Positions 13,601 to 26,000 of a stretch of DNA of 64,000 bases are shown piece after piece. The translations under genes were made by a program, and so were the position numbers. Location: the NCBI GenBank assembly GCA_009823395.1, contig CM020505.1, forward strand, positions 8,926,129-8,990,128. Direction: 5' to 3'. The notes beneath the pieces were generated by a model. It searched no databases. It was given only the letters and a program-made list of their open reading frames with translations, and was not told the DNA's origin. The stretch comes from Thamnaconus septentrionalis (lineage: Eukaryota > Chordata > Actinopteri > Tetraodontiformes > Monacanthidae). Position 1 is the stretch's first letter, and each line of letters begins with the position of its first letter.

Positions 13601-14520
13601 TCGTTGACTGCAGATCAAGATTTGGGTATTTCAAAGCACACTGATCCATCACATTAACCTGGAAGCACTTCAGCGCCCCGAGCGAACCATTTCCTGACGG
13701 CCCCTACCTTCACCAATTGCCCATGTCAGACATCATTTATTTATTCTAGCCTTTCTTACCCGGTGTAGTTCTGGACCATGACAAAACTAATTAGTAAATT
13801 TATGGAGCCTGGTTTCAAGTGCGGGCCTATGTGGCCGTGTGTCCGATATGTTTTTGTGGGTTTGTGACAGGAAGTGAAGATTTACAAACGGAATTTACTT
13901 TAAGACGTTCCAGAGTTAGGTGGAGCGCTGTTATTTGGAGGTCAAAAAAATTAAAATTCCTACTCCGCCCCTTTAAACATCCAGCAAGCCCTTGTGTACA
14001 CTTTTTAAAATCAGAGAAAGGGCTCTGCTGTATTTTCTATGTTATTTACACCGCATTTTGATGGAACATGCAGAAAAATCTTTTATGTGCTTCAAAAGGT
14101 CTGGCAGTGTCAGACAGACACAGACAAATGCAAATTACATTTTTTTGTATTATTAAGAAAACAAAACAACAACCTGATCCTTGCACCTGCTTGCACTGGA
14201 CGTGTTGCAAGGCGCTTTATCTTGCTGTAACATCCAGCTTTGACCTGAATGGAACAGTGCATGTGCATAAGGGAGCACAAGGGTTAATGGGGGTGACGGT
14301 ACTCAAGGAAATTGCACTTGATAACTAAAGAGTGTCTCTCAATGCGATAAATCACAAATGCACGCACACTGTGTCCAAAAAACCTTTTTCCACCACTGCA
14401 GTTTAACTTGACAGAAAGAACAACTGGCAGAAAGAGTAATCCGACTCTAATGTCATTCCCAGTGTTGTTTTCAGTAAAAGTGGTAAAACTTTTACAACAC
14501 TTTTACTACCCTTTTTTATT
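10600..14520. other. Intergenic DNA, no gene seen
   Basis: No exon is supported. It includes a compound (GTGC)n-(GT)n-(GA)n repeat at 11681-11731 and ordinary AT-rich sequence. Frames in 12230-12460 and 13820-14330 have no recognisable similarity and no convincing splice context. Confidence 0.6.
11681..11731. repeat. Compound (GTGC)n-(GT)n-(GA)n repeat
   Basis: A GTGC tetranucleotide run passes directly into GT and then GA dinucleotides, a purine-pyrimidine alternating tract that can favour Z-DNA. Confidence 0.93.
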
Positions 14521-14619
14521 TGCATTATGTTCTTCTTGAGCAAAACGGCAACAGAGGGTGGAAGCAATCTGAGAATGAACGCCGGCCACCATATACACAC
14601 AAAAATGTGCGAGCGCTCA

Positions 14620-15075
14620 GCTCAGAGGCGTTCACTCATCATTGAAATGCAAAGGATCCTTTTTGAATGCGCGCAGAGGAAAAAGGCACACCTCCTCCTG
14701 TTGGATCTTTCAAACCCATGTTTTGGTGGCCCACCGCCGCCTCCCCTCCCTCTGCTCCCAGCTCCCCATCACACATGCATAAAGCACTACGGCAGGACTT
14801 TAAAGGCCTGTTTGAGGTGTTTGAACTCATCATTACCGGCTGAAGCCTGGGGAGCCGCTCAACCCGGCAGCCTTGTTGATAGATTGTAACTGCGCGCTGC
14901 CAATTGATTGACCGCCCTGCACTCAATGTAATATGCATTTGTTGGAGGTTACAGGTAAAAAGGTAAAGCCAGTAATGACTTCCCTTCTTGTCCTTTGGCA
15001 ACTGACCCTGTGCAAAAGCTGACGGACACTTAAAACCCACACCGAAGCAGCCGAGCGGGATAGTTTTGCATTCCT
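14620..15075. promoter_or_regulatory. Candidate conserved non-coding element
   Basis: Complex, moderately GC-rich sequence inside AT-rich flanks, with an AATTGATTGA homeodomain/PBX-like core near 14901-14911. A 120-residue frame crosses part of it but is proline-rich, has no domain and no splice signals, so it is not taken as a gene. A regulatory role is inferred. Confidence 0.28.
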
Positions 15076-16499
15076 CTCTTAATATTCCGCTTACAGGGCG
15101 AAAGATGTGGGTTTTTCCCTTCTTTATAATCAAATAATAATTATTCCAAAAGGAGAGGGACTACACTCCTTTGGGGACACTTTCTCTGTGTGTTCTTTAA
15201 AACTGGTATTTTTTTCTTCGGCCGTCACAGGTTTGGCGCAATTAAACCTCCGTACATGTTCTGAGACAATCAGCGACTCCTCTCGCCTCACTCTTTCCAG
15301 GCTTTGTCCCTCTGTTTTCTAAACGTGTAAATGATTACCACCAAACTGAAAATCTGGTATTCAAGAGTGCGGAAAAATACAAATATGGCGCATTCTTTGA
15401 AAAAGTGTTGCATTTGAAGTATAAGGAGCAGAAAGAGAAAAAAAGAGAGGAGGATGAATGGAGTGAGGCTCAACGTACAGTTGCACAGGTGCGGATAATG
15501 AAGCTTCTAGAAGAGAAAACACAAAATGTACAGCAGAGAGTCAACACTTCTTTTTATTTTATTTCAGAAGCCAAGACGGCGAGAAAAATATATTTTCTTG
15601 CCAAAGTTGTGTGCACTGGCACAGAAGCACACGCTGGGAAATATCTGGTCAGTATAGGTCGTTTTATATTGTACAGTACCTCTGTGTGTAATTTATTCAA
15701 ATTAATTAATCTCACTGAATAATGAAATATAAAATAAATGAATATGATTAATTGAAATCCCACAAGATCTTTGCTCCGCTGTGTCCAATCTGGATTTGGA
15801 GATTTCGGTTTAGTAGTCTAAGGGTGTGTTCTTGTTCCACTTAATGACATCTCACATTTTTGCTCCTATGTTCTGAACTCTTTTGGCACCATCACCTCGA
15901 GTTCTGCTCTGCTGGGGAGAACCCTGACTTTTAAATTGTAGGAGATCTCTGACATGAAGAGGTCCCGGCGGGACTGAGACCACGCACCTGCTTGTGCGAT
16001 CAAATGCGAGATTGACTGAGGCTCGCCCACAAGACACATTAAACAAACACTCATGTTGTTGGCGTGAATCCACAAGTTTTGTTTATTTTTTTCAATAGTC
16101 CATTTTACGTTTTTTACTGCCATTGTCAGAGCTTTTTTTGTTGACCTTTCCGCCACTCTCTGCTCTAGCATTTACCCTTGTGTGGTACCTCAGTGCAATA
16201 ACAACCATCCATCTAGATATAGTGGTGGGCCGGTCATCGTGTGGGGAGCACAGGACACAGGGGAGAGCTTGTGAGTTGAAAGCAAAACCTAAAAATATAT
16301 AGCGATACATTCATGTTGATATTTTTATTTTATATTTTATGCCTTTTTGTTGACCTTTTGTCTGCTGGATGGAGAGATTAGTTTCATACCGCCAGCTAAC
16401 CAAGATATTTTAGCACTTTTTGTTTTGTTGTCATAGACTGTCCAACATATTAGAGGCGTGGCTTATTTGCACATTATTATTTTAAGCCTCAGCCTCTTG

Positions 16500-16790
16500 T
16501 TCCGCGTTGCTTGTCCCAGAGGACAGCCGGCACCGAGTACTAATTGGTTCCAAAGCGAAACATAACACAGGCTTCACCAACGAGTGTCCGCCTTCATCAC
16601 CACAGGACCGTAACGAGTATTTTGAAAACAACGCAGAGGGGCTGATAAGAGGCCAGGTGGGTAATTGATGTGGTTACTAAGTAGCTCATTTACATTCTGA
16701 ACTAAGGAATCAGAAAGAGAGGAGGGGAATTAGACAAAGTTGTGGGGGGGGGCTACAGACAAAAATGACAAAATGAAGGAGAATTCAGAG
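16500..16790. promoter_or_regulatory. Candidate conserved non-coding element
   Basis: The segment contains a GATA-type core (CTGATAAGA at about 16642-16650) close to a GTAATTGATG homeodomain-like core (16661-16670). No open frame of interest. Inferred from motif density only. Confidence 0.22.
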
Positions 16791-19129
16791 TGCGAAGAAC
16801 TCTAAAAGTAACTAAGTGGGAAGGTTTATGTACAAATTTCTGAAGAAAAATGTTTTTCTTTTCAAATTAATGTGTAAAGTCCAATACCAAAAGGTATTAG
16901 ACCATCAACGTAACAATCCACATCATCTTTTTCATGTTGTGTCCACACAGGCTGGTGCTGCCAATCAGAAGGCTCTGAGCTAATGTAGTCACTTTCTTTG
17001 TAGCCTCACCCAAATCTTAACTGTTCCGGTTACTATAGAAAATGAAAAATGGGACGTTGTTGGAGAAGAAAAAGCTTTTAAATGATACCAGACTTTGTGT
17101 TCTGACTCAGGGTGTCCATCACTTTCATCACATCCCTAAACATCCAATTACTCTGCTTGCAGGCCCTGTTTGGACCAAAGCTACCAAGTGTATTGTTACA
17201 GTATATACCAGCATGGTGCAGAGCCACCGACACTGTTCAAAAAGTAAGGGAACGGTGCCACCGAGGCGCCCCTCTCTTTTTTAATAATTTTCTTCAAAAA
17301 CAAAAAGGCCATCTGCACCAGATGCTAGCTGGAATCATTAGACTATGAGCTAAATGAGTGGTGCCTTCCCAAACAGGAGAGCTTTGTGCAAAGCCCACCT
17401 GCCCTGGAACAAGATTCTCCATGGGACTCTTGAGCTCAAGGCATAAGAGTGGCAAGGCTCACTCTCCCAGATGAAGCTAAATAGATCCGTGGTTATTTAT
17501 CAGTGCAGCAGCCACTCAACTTGTCACTCCTCACTCTGCTTCCTCTCCGTTCGACCATTCATTCATCGAAGCATGTCAGCCCGGACAAAGGGAAACAGGT
17601 TCATCAATCAGGACAAGTAGCCTGGGTGAAAGAGGCCAAAATTGCATGTCCAGCTGGCCGATAAGGCAAATTAGAATACAGCGTCGGGTGCCACTTTAGG
17701 GGTCGTCTTGTGACTTTGGTTGTACTTTGGATTATGTTGAGACTCAAAAACTTTAGAAGCAATGACACAAGGTTGCAGGTTGTTGCTGCTTATGAAAGGC
17801 ATTTCCATTCAGACAAACCTTTGAGGGCAATGCAGGCCAAGGCTGTTAAAAACTATATAGCAACAACTTTGTGAACCATCCAACTGCTGCTTTTCAGGAA
17901 AGCTTGTGAATTTTGCTTGGACAAAAGGACAAAACACAAACTGCTTTAGCAACAGTGTCTCTGGTTCTCCCTGACCCAACAAAACGGATGAATCAAAAGC
18001 AGGTTCGTCTGGACCGATAATCGTAGAGGATTAGAATCGCTATTCTTACATAAATTGATTTTTTTCCCCCACCCCTAGTATAAACTCCCCTTCCCCCAGG
18101 CTACAGGCTTATACAATTAAAAACTTCATAATTCAAGCATTCTTTGTTTGTATACATTCTTAGAATTCTCACATTTATGTGGCTGAATCCAAATTTAGCA
18201 CTAAACAATTGAGAAACAACAGAATTCATGCGAGGAGCATTCTTATTCTGCACAAGGATGAGATTAGTTGTAGCAGTGAGTGTGGGGGCGATCGGTGCGT
18301 TATCCATCTCACAGACCAGCTGAACGTCTTCATTTGTGGCCTCAGGCCATTGCCTCAGGTCCACTTCGCAGGTTGTGCTTAAGTGATAGTGAGTCATAAC
18401 TTGGCATCATATAATGAACACTTTGGTTAGGGAGCCACGGCATAAATTGTTTCTAGCGTCTAATGAAGTTTTTTTTTTAAAAATGTGATAATACAGGTTA
18501 TATAATCAATAGATGCTAACAGAGATGCACTCTTCGCTTAATGTTCTTTGAGGTGCAATTTAAAACACAGTCATTAGCAGCAGCCATTTCCTTTAATCAG
18601 ATTTTAGCCTCCTTCAAGTGAGGGATCCCTTTTGGACACTTGATTGACAGGCGCTGCAGCGTGTTCTGCCTACTGAAGCTGAATTAGTATTAATAATATA
18701 AGTATTTTGTTTTCTGTATTACATTCACCGTTCAGGATATCAGGAGAATTATGAAGTATAACTGAGTGCATTCTGTATTTTAAAAAAAGTCAAAAATCCC
18801 ACTTTGTGTTTAATCTTTTATTTATTTTTACTTATTTATTTATTTATATCATTGGCTTTTCAGAGAGACTTTGCTCTTTTTATTCTTTGTTTTTACACAG
18901 CATTTTGTTTCAATGGTAGTTAGAGTTCCTCATAATAATGCTGAAAAAATGTATTATTTTTATTTACAATTCAAATTTCTGTGTTTTCATACATGTTTAT
19001 TTTTAAATTATCAGAATAAGAAGGTTTCTTGCAGGCAGGATGAGATAGTTTTGTTTTTTTTACATATAAATTCTTACTATTTCAGATGGGGTTAACACCA
19101 GGGATTACATATCCTTTCAAAATGATGTT

Positions 19130-19480
19130 CAGATGCCCACTTTGCCCTTCTTGAGCCGACAAGCAGCACTTCAAATGGCACAAACACTCATCATCGCATT
19201 GTTACTGCTGAACAACCGGCCGCAGTGATTATGCACAAAAACACTTAATAAAACCTCCTCCTTCATCAAGTGTCTAAATTACGTTTGTACAGCTCAGTGA
19301 TTACTGACCATAGGAGGGTTCTGGAGCTGTAAAGAATATGGAGGCTCGTAAACGGCCCCATCGAATGGGTGACCACTCACTGGATGAATCACGTCCTAAT
19401 AATTAAATTGTATGGCATGCCGGGAGTGTTAACTTTAGTGGATGCAATTTTGACTTCTCGATAGGCTTTTAAAGAAATTA
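19130..19480. promoter_or_regulatory. Candidate conserved non-coding element
   Basis: A high-complexity stretch with a TAATAATTAAAT homeodomain-type core near 19397-19408. It has no coding signature. Conservation is inferred and untested. Confidence 0.22.
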
Positions 19481-22400
19481 AGTGATGGACTTAAGACATA
19501 ATTTCTCTTTTCCAGGACACTGATTGTCTCTTTTTTTTTTCTTCTGCTTTTCTTGGCTCTGCCAGCAGAACTGCCTTCTCCATTTGAGATGTACATCAGG
19601 CACATCTCTCATTACTAATATTGTCTCAGGTCCAAAAGCAGGATGAGTTTAAGACACGTTCACTGACTATTCACACATGTTAAAAGGTTAATTGCTTTTT
19701 TCCCTCACTAAATTCGCTACAAGTGATTCACTCGAAGAGACGAGATGAAGACAACTCAGAGCAAAAACCGAGGTAAAACTCGGATATTTCTACCCGGTGG
19801 ATTGTGAGACAAAAAATATGTACGTGTCTATACATACATAGATATAGTTGAAGACATAATTAAATAGTTATAGAGTAAAGACGACTCACATGAAGAGACA
19901 CAGAAAGGCTTATTTTAACATTTGCCACTTAATTTCAACATTTACATTTCATTTCATTGATTCCAAATGGTACAATTTACACTTACTTTCTGCAAAAGAA
20001 AAATAAAACCATCTGCCAATAGTAATTGGAAACCAGTCACCAAAGGATAGGTGAGTTGCCAGAATATGAACAGTAACATACTGAAACACATAAGAAAGCC
20101 ATTAGAGAGATTTGTTCTTCTCATTACACCCAAATTTTTCTTCCACCTTTGACCTCACTTAATTTCTGTTAACGTGCAGACATGCATCCACAGATAGCCT
20201 CAAGATTTGTTGTAATAGAAGGGTTCTTGTGCTGCAGACTTCATTCAACCACCTGAATCCTTTTAAAGTTTTTTTTTCACCTCACAAAGCTGCTGGAAAT
20301 TCATAGCAATCTCAGTAAATTAACATCTGCACTCTCCGTCTGCCTTTCCATGGCCATCTCTGGAAAACTAGAGAACAGACGCTTCCTTCTTTCTTTCATT
20401 GAAATTTTTTTCAGCTATCACAATGGGGTTAGACATCAAGCTTATTCCGGATCGATGAACATAACTGTAGGCTAGTGCCATTTATTACACTAAAAATGGC
20501 CTACCTGTCTCTTCTGAAGAGTGATAGATGCATGCAGCCCAATCTAAAATTACTCATAAAGAGTAATTGGGTCCATATCAAAACTTTCCTCTTCTGAATC
20601 TTGTACATATCATCAAAAAAAGACTGCCTGGAGTCGAGCCGCCGCATGATAGACGAGCATTTCTAAGTATGGGGCCACAGCATTGTGCGTGCCATGAAGC
20701 TTATTTTATAGGGTCCATGATAGATGTTGTTTAGAGCGATTTAAACGGCCCTTATGCTGGTGTCAGCATCTGACCCCTCCGCAGTGATAAAGCTATCAGA
20801 AAAAGAAAGTAGAACCACAAGTGAAATATGGAGGGAGGGCTGCGTGTGCCAGATAAACCCCGGCAAACTGGGCAGCCGCCCAGCTCCAGGAGGGGGAAAC
20901 CTACCGTCTGATCTGCATGAAGTGCAAAGAACAGAGGTGAGGGGATCTGTGGGCAAACACAAAAAGTGGCTTCAGCTGAATTACCTGTGACGTCCACTTG
21001 GGCGAGGAATATCAGTATGGTACAAGTCACAACTAAATCCAGTATGCCAACAATCCATGTCTCACACCCGAACCCTCTTCAACGTGGCTGAAAAGTTGCA
21101 GAAATGTCAGCGTTTCTGATCACATGTTGAAGACTCCCGGAGATGCAAGACTGCAAGTATCAGAATGCGAAAACTTGCGACCTCGCCTGCAGTTCTAACA
21201 CGCTGACTGTGTCACTAGTGTCAGTGTTGTCATGTGAGTCTGACGCCGGGCATAGTAAAATGGTCTAGTGATTAAGGTTATTACAAGGTTTTGCATTTTA
21301 ATATATTTTAAAAACCACCAACCACAAGCCGGATATACACCCACTGAGTCATGCACTTTTATTGAAATCCTCATTGACGTGACCATTTTACTGTAAAACC
21401 ACAGGCTGTGGTTTTTTTTCCACAGCAAAGTTGCAGGAAAAATATCTTACTTTGTATATATGGTTTGTCCAAGTGGGAAATTGTGTATCACTCGTCTCCT
21501 CAAAGTCACACTCTTTTTCATATAGAAATAAAAGACACTACGACTACTGAAAGAAACTACTTTGATCTTGACGAGACAAGAGTTCAGGAAATTGCAAAAG
21601 GTGAGAGGAAGAAAAATCGGTGGAGGAAAGGATTTTACTCCTGCTCCACTCAATCCACTATTCTCCATCATAAAGACACTACATGGTCCAACTGAGAGAA
21701 CGGTGGTGCTAAATGAAAGTCAGATCTGCTATAATCTGGATGTGCAGCGTATCAGACCTATTCAAGCAACGAAATAGAGAAGCATGAGGGGGGGGAAAGT
21801 CCTTCACTGATGTGAAAGTGAAATAGAGACCATGGGTGAGACATGGACGCCTCGGATCTGACGGACTGTCCAGGTTATGATGACATTTATGGACTCGTGA
21901 GTTAACTCAGTTCATATAATACACTTGCGCCACCTAGTGGCAATAGTCTGTACAGCAGTCATGGTACAAACCTACCAGTAACTGTGACAGCGCAACAGCA
22001 CAGACCCCACATCTTTAAACAGGGAGAGAGAAACAGTAAAAGACGTGTATGATGAGGATGAACATTTCAGTGGATGTATGTGTGGATCTAATACTCATCA
22101 ATGTAAACATTAGCCATAAAGACTGGCCCACAATTAATAAAATCAAACTATGCTTGAAAATACAGAGGATTGTTTTGCACCTTACAATGCACATGAGTTA
22201 TGTAATAAATGTGTTCAATAATGTTGAATAAACTGATTTTGCCTAATGTTACATCAGTCATGGTCAATATTAGTTATTACTTCACACTATCATGTTTTTG
22301 ACTGTGTAAACAGAGATTGAATATTATATTGAATTGGAAACATGTATTGTCTCAATGTATAGTTATAGAGTGTAGCACAAAGGAAGAGTTTGAGACGTGA

Positions 22401-22673
22401 ACTACCAAGTTAAAAGCAGCTGTAATGTAAAGATGAAAACAGAGAATAGCGATAAAATGGTAAATAAGGTAAATAAGGTAATGGTAAATAACATCTGACC
22501 AAAACTCTGTATTGCACAGTTTTATATAAAAATAACAAACCTTAATAATAAACCTTAGATAACCCTAGAAACTAAAATCTATTTCCACAAAAAATGTCAA
22601 CACGAGTCAGGTTCAATGTGGGTCAACAACGCCATCTAGTGAGTAACACAGCAAAACAAGTCTAAAAACACTG

Positions 22674-23190
22674 TCAAAGCAATGAAACTACACAGGCAGG
22701 GCGGCCAACAGTAGCATGTGTAATACATGCACCCTCACACAAATAGCCCCACTTATAACAGGGCAAACACACACATAAAGGGTCTCCACAGCCATTAGTC
22801 TGCCACCATCCAACCCCCCCATCCTCTGCATCCTTTTCTCTACCAACAGCTCTCTTCATGTCCTCTTTCCCTACGTCCATAAACCTCCTCTTTGCTCTTC
22901 CTCTCAACCTTCTGACTGACACTCCCAACCTTAGCATCCTTCTGCCAATATTTTCACTGTCCCTCCTCTGGACATGTCCAAACCATCTCAGTCAGGCCTC
23001 TCCAGCTTTATCACCCAAACATTTATGATGCACTGTCCTTCTGACGGCCTCACTCCTGATTCCCACCCAAAGAGAAGCTCAACATGTTTCTCTTTGGTGG
23101 TAGCTATGCTACCACCAGCTTTGCCTCATGTCTTTTCCTCAGTGACACTGTCAGAAAATTTTACAAAACCGAGTAATGCTTTATTTTGAA
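22674..23190 (-). mobile_element. Non-LTR retrotransposon fragment (RTE/L2-like)
   Basis: On the minus strand 22674-22937 encodes a segment with the order R-x-R-G-R-x-K-R-F-M-D-V-x-K-E-D-M-K, which is the recognisable C-terminal end of reverse transcriptases common in fish non-LTR elements. The DNA continues to about 23190 with further sequence of the same element, including a typical piece around 22960-23000. The frame is not continuous and catalytic motifs are absent, so this is a dead 5'-truncated or fragmented copy. The exact family (RTE versus L2) is not certain. Confidence 0.6.
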
Positions 23191-23520
23191 AAACAAATGG
23201 ACACAGGACGTGGCTTTATTGTGTAGCTTTACAAAGAGGAAGACAAGAGCAACAAGACAAAAATAACAAAGACGGGAAAACCGGAGCCATGCTGGATTAC
23301 ATATTTCTAGACTTGGCCACTTTCCAGATCCCCTCGGTGACTGAAGTCATCATAAAACTAGTGGCAAAACTAGTGAACTAGTGGAATGTTGCTACTTGTT
23401 GACACCAGTTCCTTGTAGCGACATTGCAACCGCCATGAGCTGGGCTGATGTGAGTCCTTGTCTGACTCACAGAGCTCTGGTGGTCACAGCAGATTGCATC
23501 ATGCATGCCAACAACTTAAA

Positions 23521-23526
23521 TTTATT
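23521..23526 (-). terminator. Poly(A) signal candidate of the small minus-strand gene
   Basis: Minus-strand AATAAA lies about 420 bases after the stop codon at 23947. The intervening 3' UTR would include the AC repeat at 23661-23720. Confidence 0.35.
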
Positions 23527-23659
23527 TATTGCATTTCTTTAGCACAGCTACATAGCAGGAGGAACTCATTTTCTGGCCATTTTGCCCCCCGAGAAAGACA
23601 ACTTGAGACTAACACAATGCTTTCAGAATTCTGACGATGTATTAAAACAAAGATGCGCG

Positions 23660-23660
<1 letters not shown>

Positions 23661-23720
<60 letters not shown>
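23661..23720. repeat. (AC)n microsatellite
   Basis: About 58 bases of AC directly after a short GC-alternating stretch. It falls in the predicted 3' UTR of the small gene on the minus strand. Confidence 0.95.
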
Positions 23721-23722
<2 letters not shown>

Positions 23723-23946
23723 TTTTTAATCAATAAATAAATCTAAATAAATGAAAAAGCTCAGTTAGTAAAATAATCAATTGCTGCAGCCCTTCATCAC
23801 AATACTGGAAATACTGGACTCAGACCTTTTGACTTCTTGCAGCAGCAACAATGTCTAGAGTAGGATGGTTAATTCAAAAATATTACACCCTGGACAAGTG
23901 ACCACACCTAAATGTATTTTCCAACGTTTCTGTTGTTGGATGGTGG

Positions 23947-25729
23947 TCAGCCATCAGAATGGATTTGCAGCTCAGAGCTCTCGTTGAGATTGGCAGCACT
24001 GGGTAGGCTGAAAGCTAACTCAATCTGCTGACTGATGATTTCAGCCTGTGGTTTCTTGTCTAGTGAAGTCTGTATTACAGACTGATCTCTGATAGTGTCG
24101 AGTCCCATGATGATTGTGTCTCTGAGGCATAAATAAATATGATGTCACTGTCAATGCAAGACCATTACTTTCAATAAGAAATTATTCTCTTACTTTTCTT
24201 TGTTTCACTGTTTTGTGATCAGTGAGATAGAACACAAGCAACAAAAAAAAAACAGCCTGAATGGAAAGCTAATTTTAAAAAGAGACATAAATTTGCTAAT
24301 TCCGCATATATACATGCAACACACTAACTTTAACTCTTTGACATTCATTTAAGTCTGCTTTTCGGAATGTGGTATATCCAGCAAATTTCAAAGACAGACT
24401 AATCCACAGTTCAAAACTCAGAATTAGCCTGGTGTCCTTGGGTTAGCATTTCAATTGACAGGACAGTGGCAACAGGCACAGCCAGCGGGCCAAAGCATGG
24501 GATGCAGGCAGTGCAATTATCCATCTAGAATAACCTGACACCCACCACACGCACAAGACACACAGCTGCAACTGGTTTAGTTGGTTATATTCCTGCAAAC
24601 TACAGTGTGAAGGGATTTGACACCAGTCTCATGCAAATAAGTTTGCTAAGTGAGTTGTGAGCCTGGCTACGCAAATTAGGTGGCAAGTTTCAGCAAACTG
24701 GGGTATCTCCACGTGCATTGTTTCAACATCTCCACTGGAAGATGTGTGTGCAGAATACAAAATGTGTCATGCAGCGTCTCTCGTCACCTCACTAAGCAGA
24801 ACTCAGGGTTGGTAAATAACTCACATTGGCTGTCAAACTGTGCTCTTAACACACACAGCTGCAGTTTCTTTCTGAACCTTTAATGCTATTCTGGCACTTT
24901 ATAGTAAGCCAGGGGTACAAGATGTAGTATTATTTAAATCAGCTATGATCTGAACTTGGAAAGGAACTGGAGTATATTAGGGTTTGGAAGGGAATATATA
25001 CAATATATGGTGCCAAAGGAGAGAAAATATCACTCTGCTTCTGCTTGGCTTATAGGCAAAAGTTTTCATGCATTCACGTATTTTAACATTTAAGTAGGTT
25101 TTTTCCAAGCAGGATGCAAGAATCTCTCAGTTGCCATGGCGACAGCTATGTCATGGTTCCAATAGAGTTTTAAGGTGGCACAGCATTGGTATAGCCCGCA
25201 TTGGGAGTGGACAACTGATGGTTCCTTGGCCTAAACGACTCAGTCGGATTAAAATATGTCTGTCCTACGCCAAAAGTAAGAAGGAATTGGAGTTTTAAAA
25301 AAAAAAAAAAAAAAGATAAGAGAACGCTGTGTGGCTAAATAGAGCTCGTTGCAGTGTCATAATTCTAACAACAAGCATTCAGTACAAAGGAGAATTTATA
25401 ATCAGGACAGAAATGTGCAAATACAGCACTACAACAATCCATGCACAAGCCACCTGAGCAACAATTGGCAATCTGCGGAGCAGCGCAAGTGTTTTGGATG
25501 CACTCGTGTGACAAAGTTTGCCCGTGGACCTTTGAGTGTTTCCACCAAACGAAATAAACAGCAATAGCTTGAAACAGTAATTTACCACTTTGTTTGGGAA
25601 ACGGACGTCAGCTGCCAAACGGACAAGGGATAAACAAACTCTTCTAGCAGGCTGTCGGACATGCTTAACAGTAACAACTGGATAAGTCTTACCTTCGCGC
25701 CGCTCGGTTGCCCTGACCGTCGAATCCAT
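23947..25729 (-). CDS. Unrecognised small two-exon protein gene (69 aa)
   Basis: I do not recognise the protein. Exon 1 codes from the ATG at 25729 to 25693 (12 codons plus one base) and ends at a strong donor, GTAAGA, at 25692-25687. Exon 2 runs 24119-23947, preceded by a pyrimidine-rich acceptor ending CAGAG, and stops with TGA. The phases fit exactly and give 69 residues. The start has a good Kozak context (G at -3, G at +4) and no earlier ATG is seen nearby. The protein begins M-D-S-T-V-R-A, is hydrophilic, rich in Ser, Gln, Asp and Glu, with an amphipathic middle (about residues 36-50) and no signal peptide or membrane segment. A GC-richer 5' region and poly(A) signals support a transcription unit. 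It occupies the DYNLRB2 side of CDYL2 but does not resemble DYNLRB2. An additional internal exon in the 1.57 kb intron is possible; I looked and found none that keeps frame. Confidence 0.55.
24120..25692 (-). other. Intron of the small minus-strand gene
   Basis: Donor GTAAGA at 25692 and acceptor AG at 24121-24120. An alternative acceptor CAG two bases earlier would break the frame from exon 1. The intron contains a poly-A run at about 25297-25314 and no coding sequence I can support. Confidence 0.5.
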
Positions 25730-26000
25730 CGCCAAACAAATTTCAGCTTCGTTTCCCACCAAGAAAATGTAGAACTTAGTCGGCCTTTGTAATCCGTCCT
25801 GTCGTTCTGGAAGCTGTTTTAGCCTTCCTCGTTACTTCAATTGAGTTACTTTCTCCAGTTAACTAACTGCGCCATAACTGTGAATGATTGTCGCAGACTT
25901 TTCCATCTGCACACCTGTTTCTGATTGTTTCTTAATTGTGCCGCGCACCGGTAGAAGCGCCACCATGTGGCAAGAGTGCAGTCCTAGGACTCTCTTTTTC
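25730..26000 (-). promoter_or_regulatory. Promoter region of the small minus-strand gene
   Basis: Sequence directly upstream of the ATG is less AT-rich and contains CG dinucleotides, as expected for a housekeeping-type start. A CTCF-like motif lies inside it at 25957-25972. The transcription start is not determined. Confidence 0.35.

Larger units (their letters stand above)
15080..22660. other. AT-rich intergenic DNA, no gene seen
   Basis: No coding exon is supported. Segments at about 16500-16790, 19130-19480 and 20620-20780 look more complex than their surroundings and may be non-coding regulatory DNA. A CTCF-like motif lies at 21927-21942. (TTTA)n-like tracts occur near 18825-18848. Confidence 0.55.

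Noticed and set aside
14527..14889. A 120-residue plus-strand frame with a Pro-rich stretch
   Set aside because: No similarity recognised, no splice signals, and it lies in a stretch that looks like non-coding regulatory DNA.
24190..24300. An extra internal exon of the small gene ending at a GTAAGA donor near 24194
   Set aside because: It would introduce a stop in the frame set by exon 1; the direct join of the two exons is in frame.
23947..25729. DYNLRB2 as the identity of the small gene, expected here from human gene order
   Set aside because: The 69-residue protein shares neither the length nor the roadblock-type sequence of DYNLRB2.
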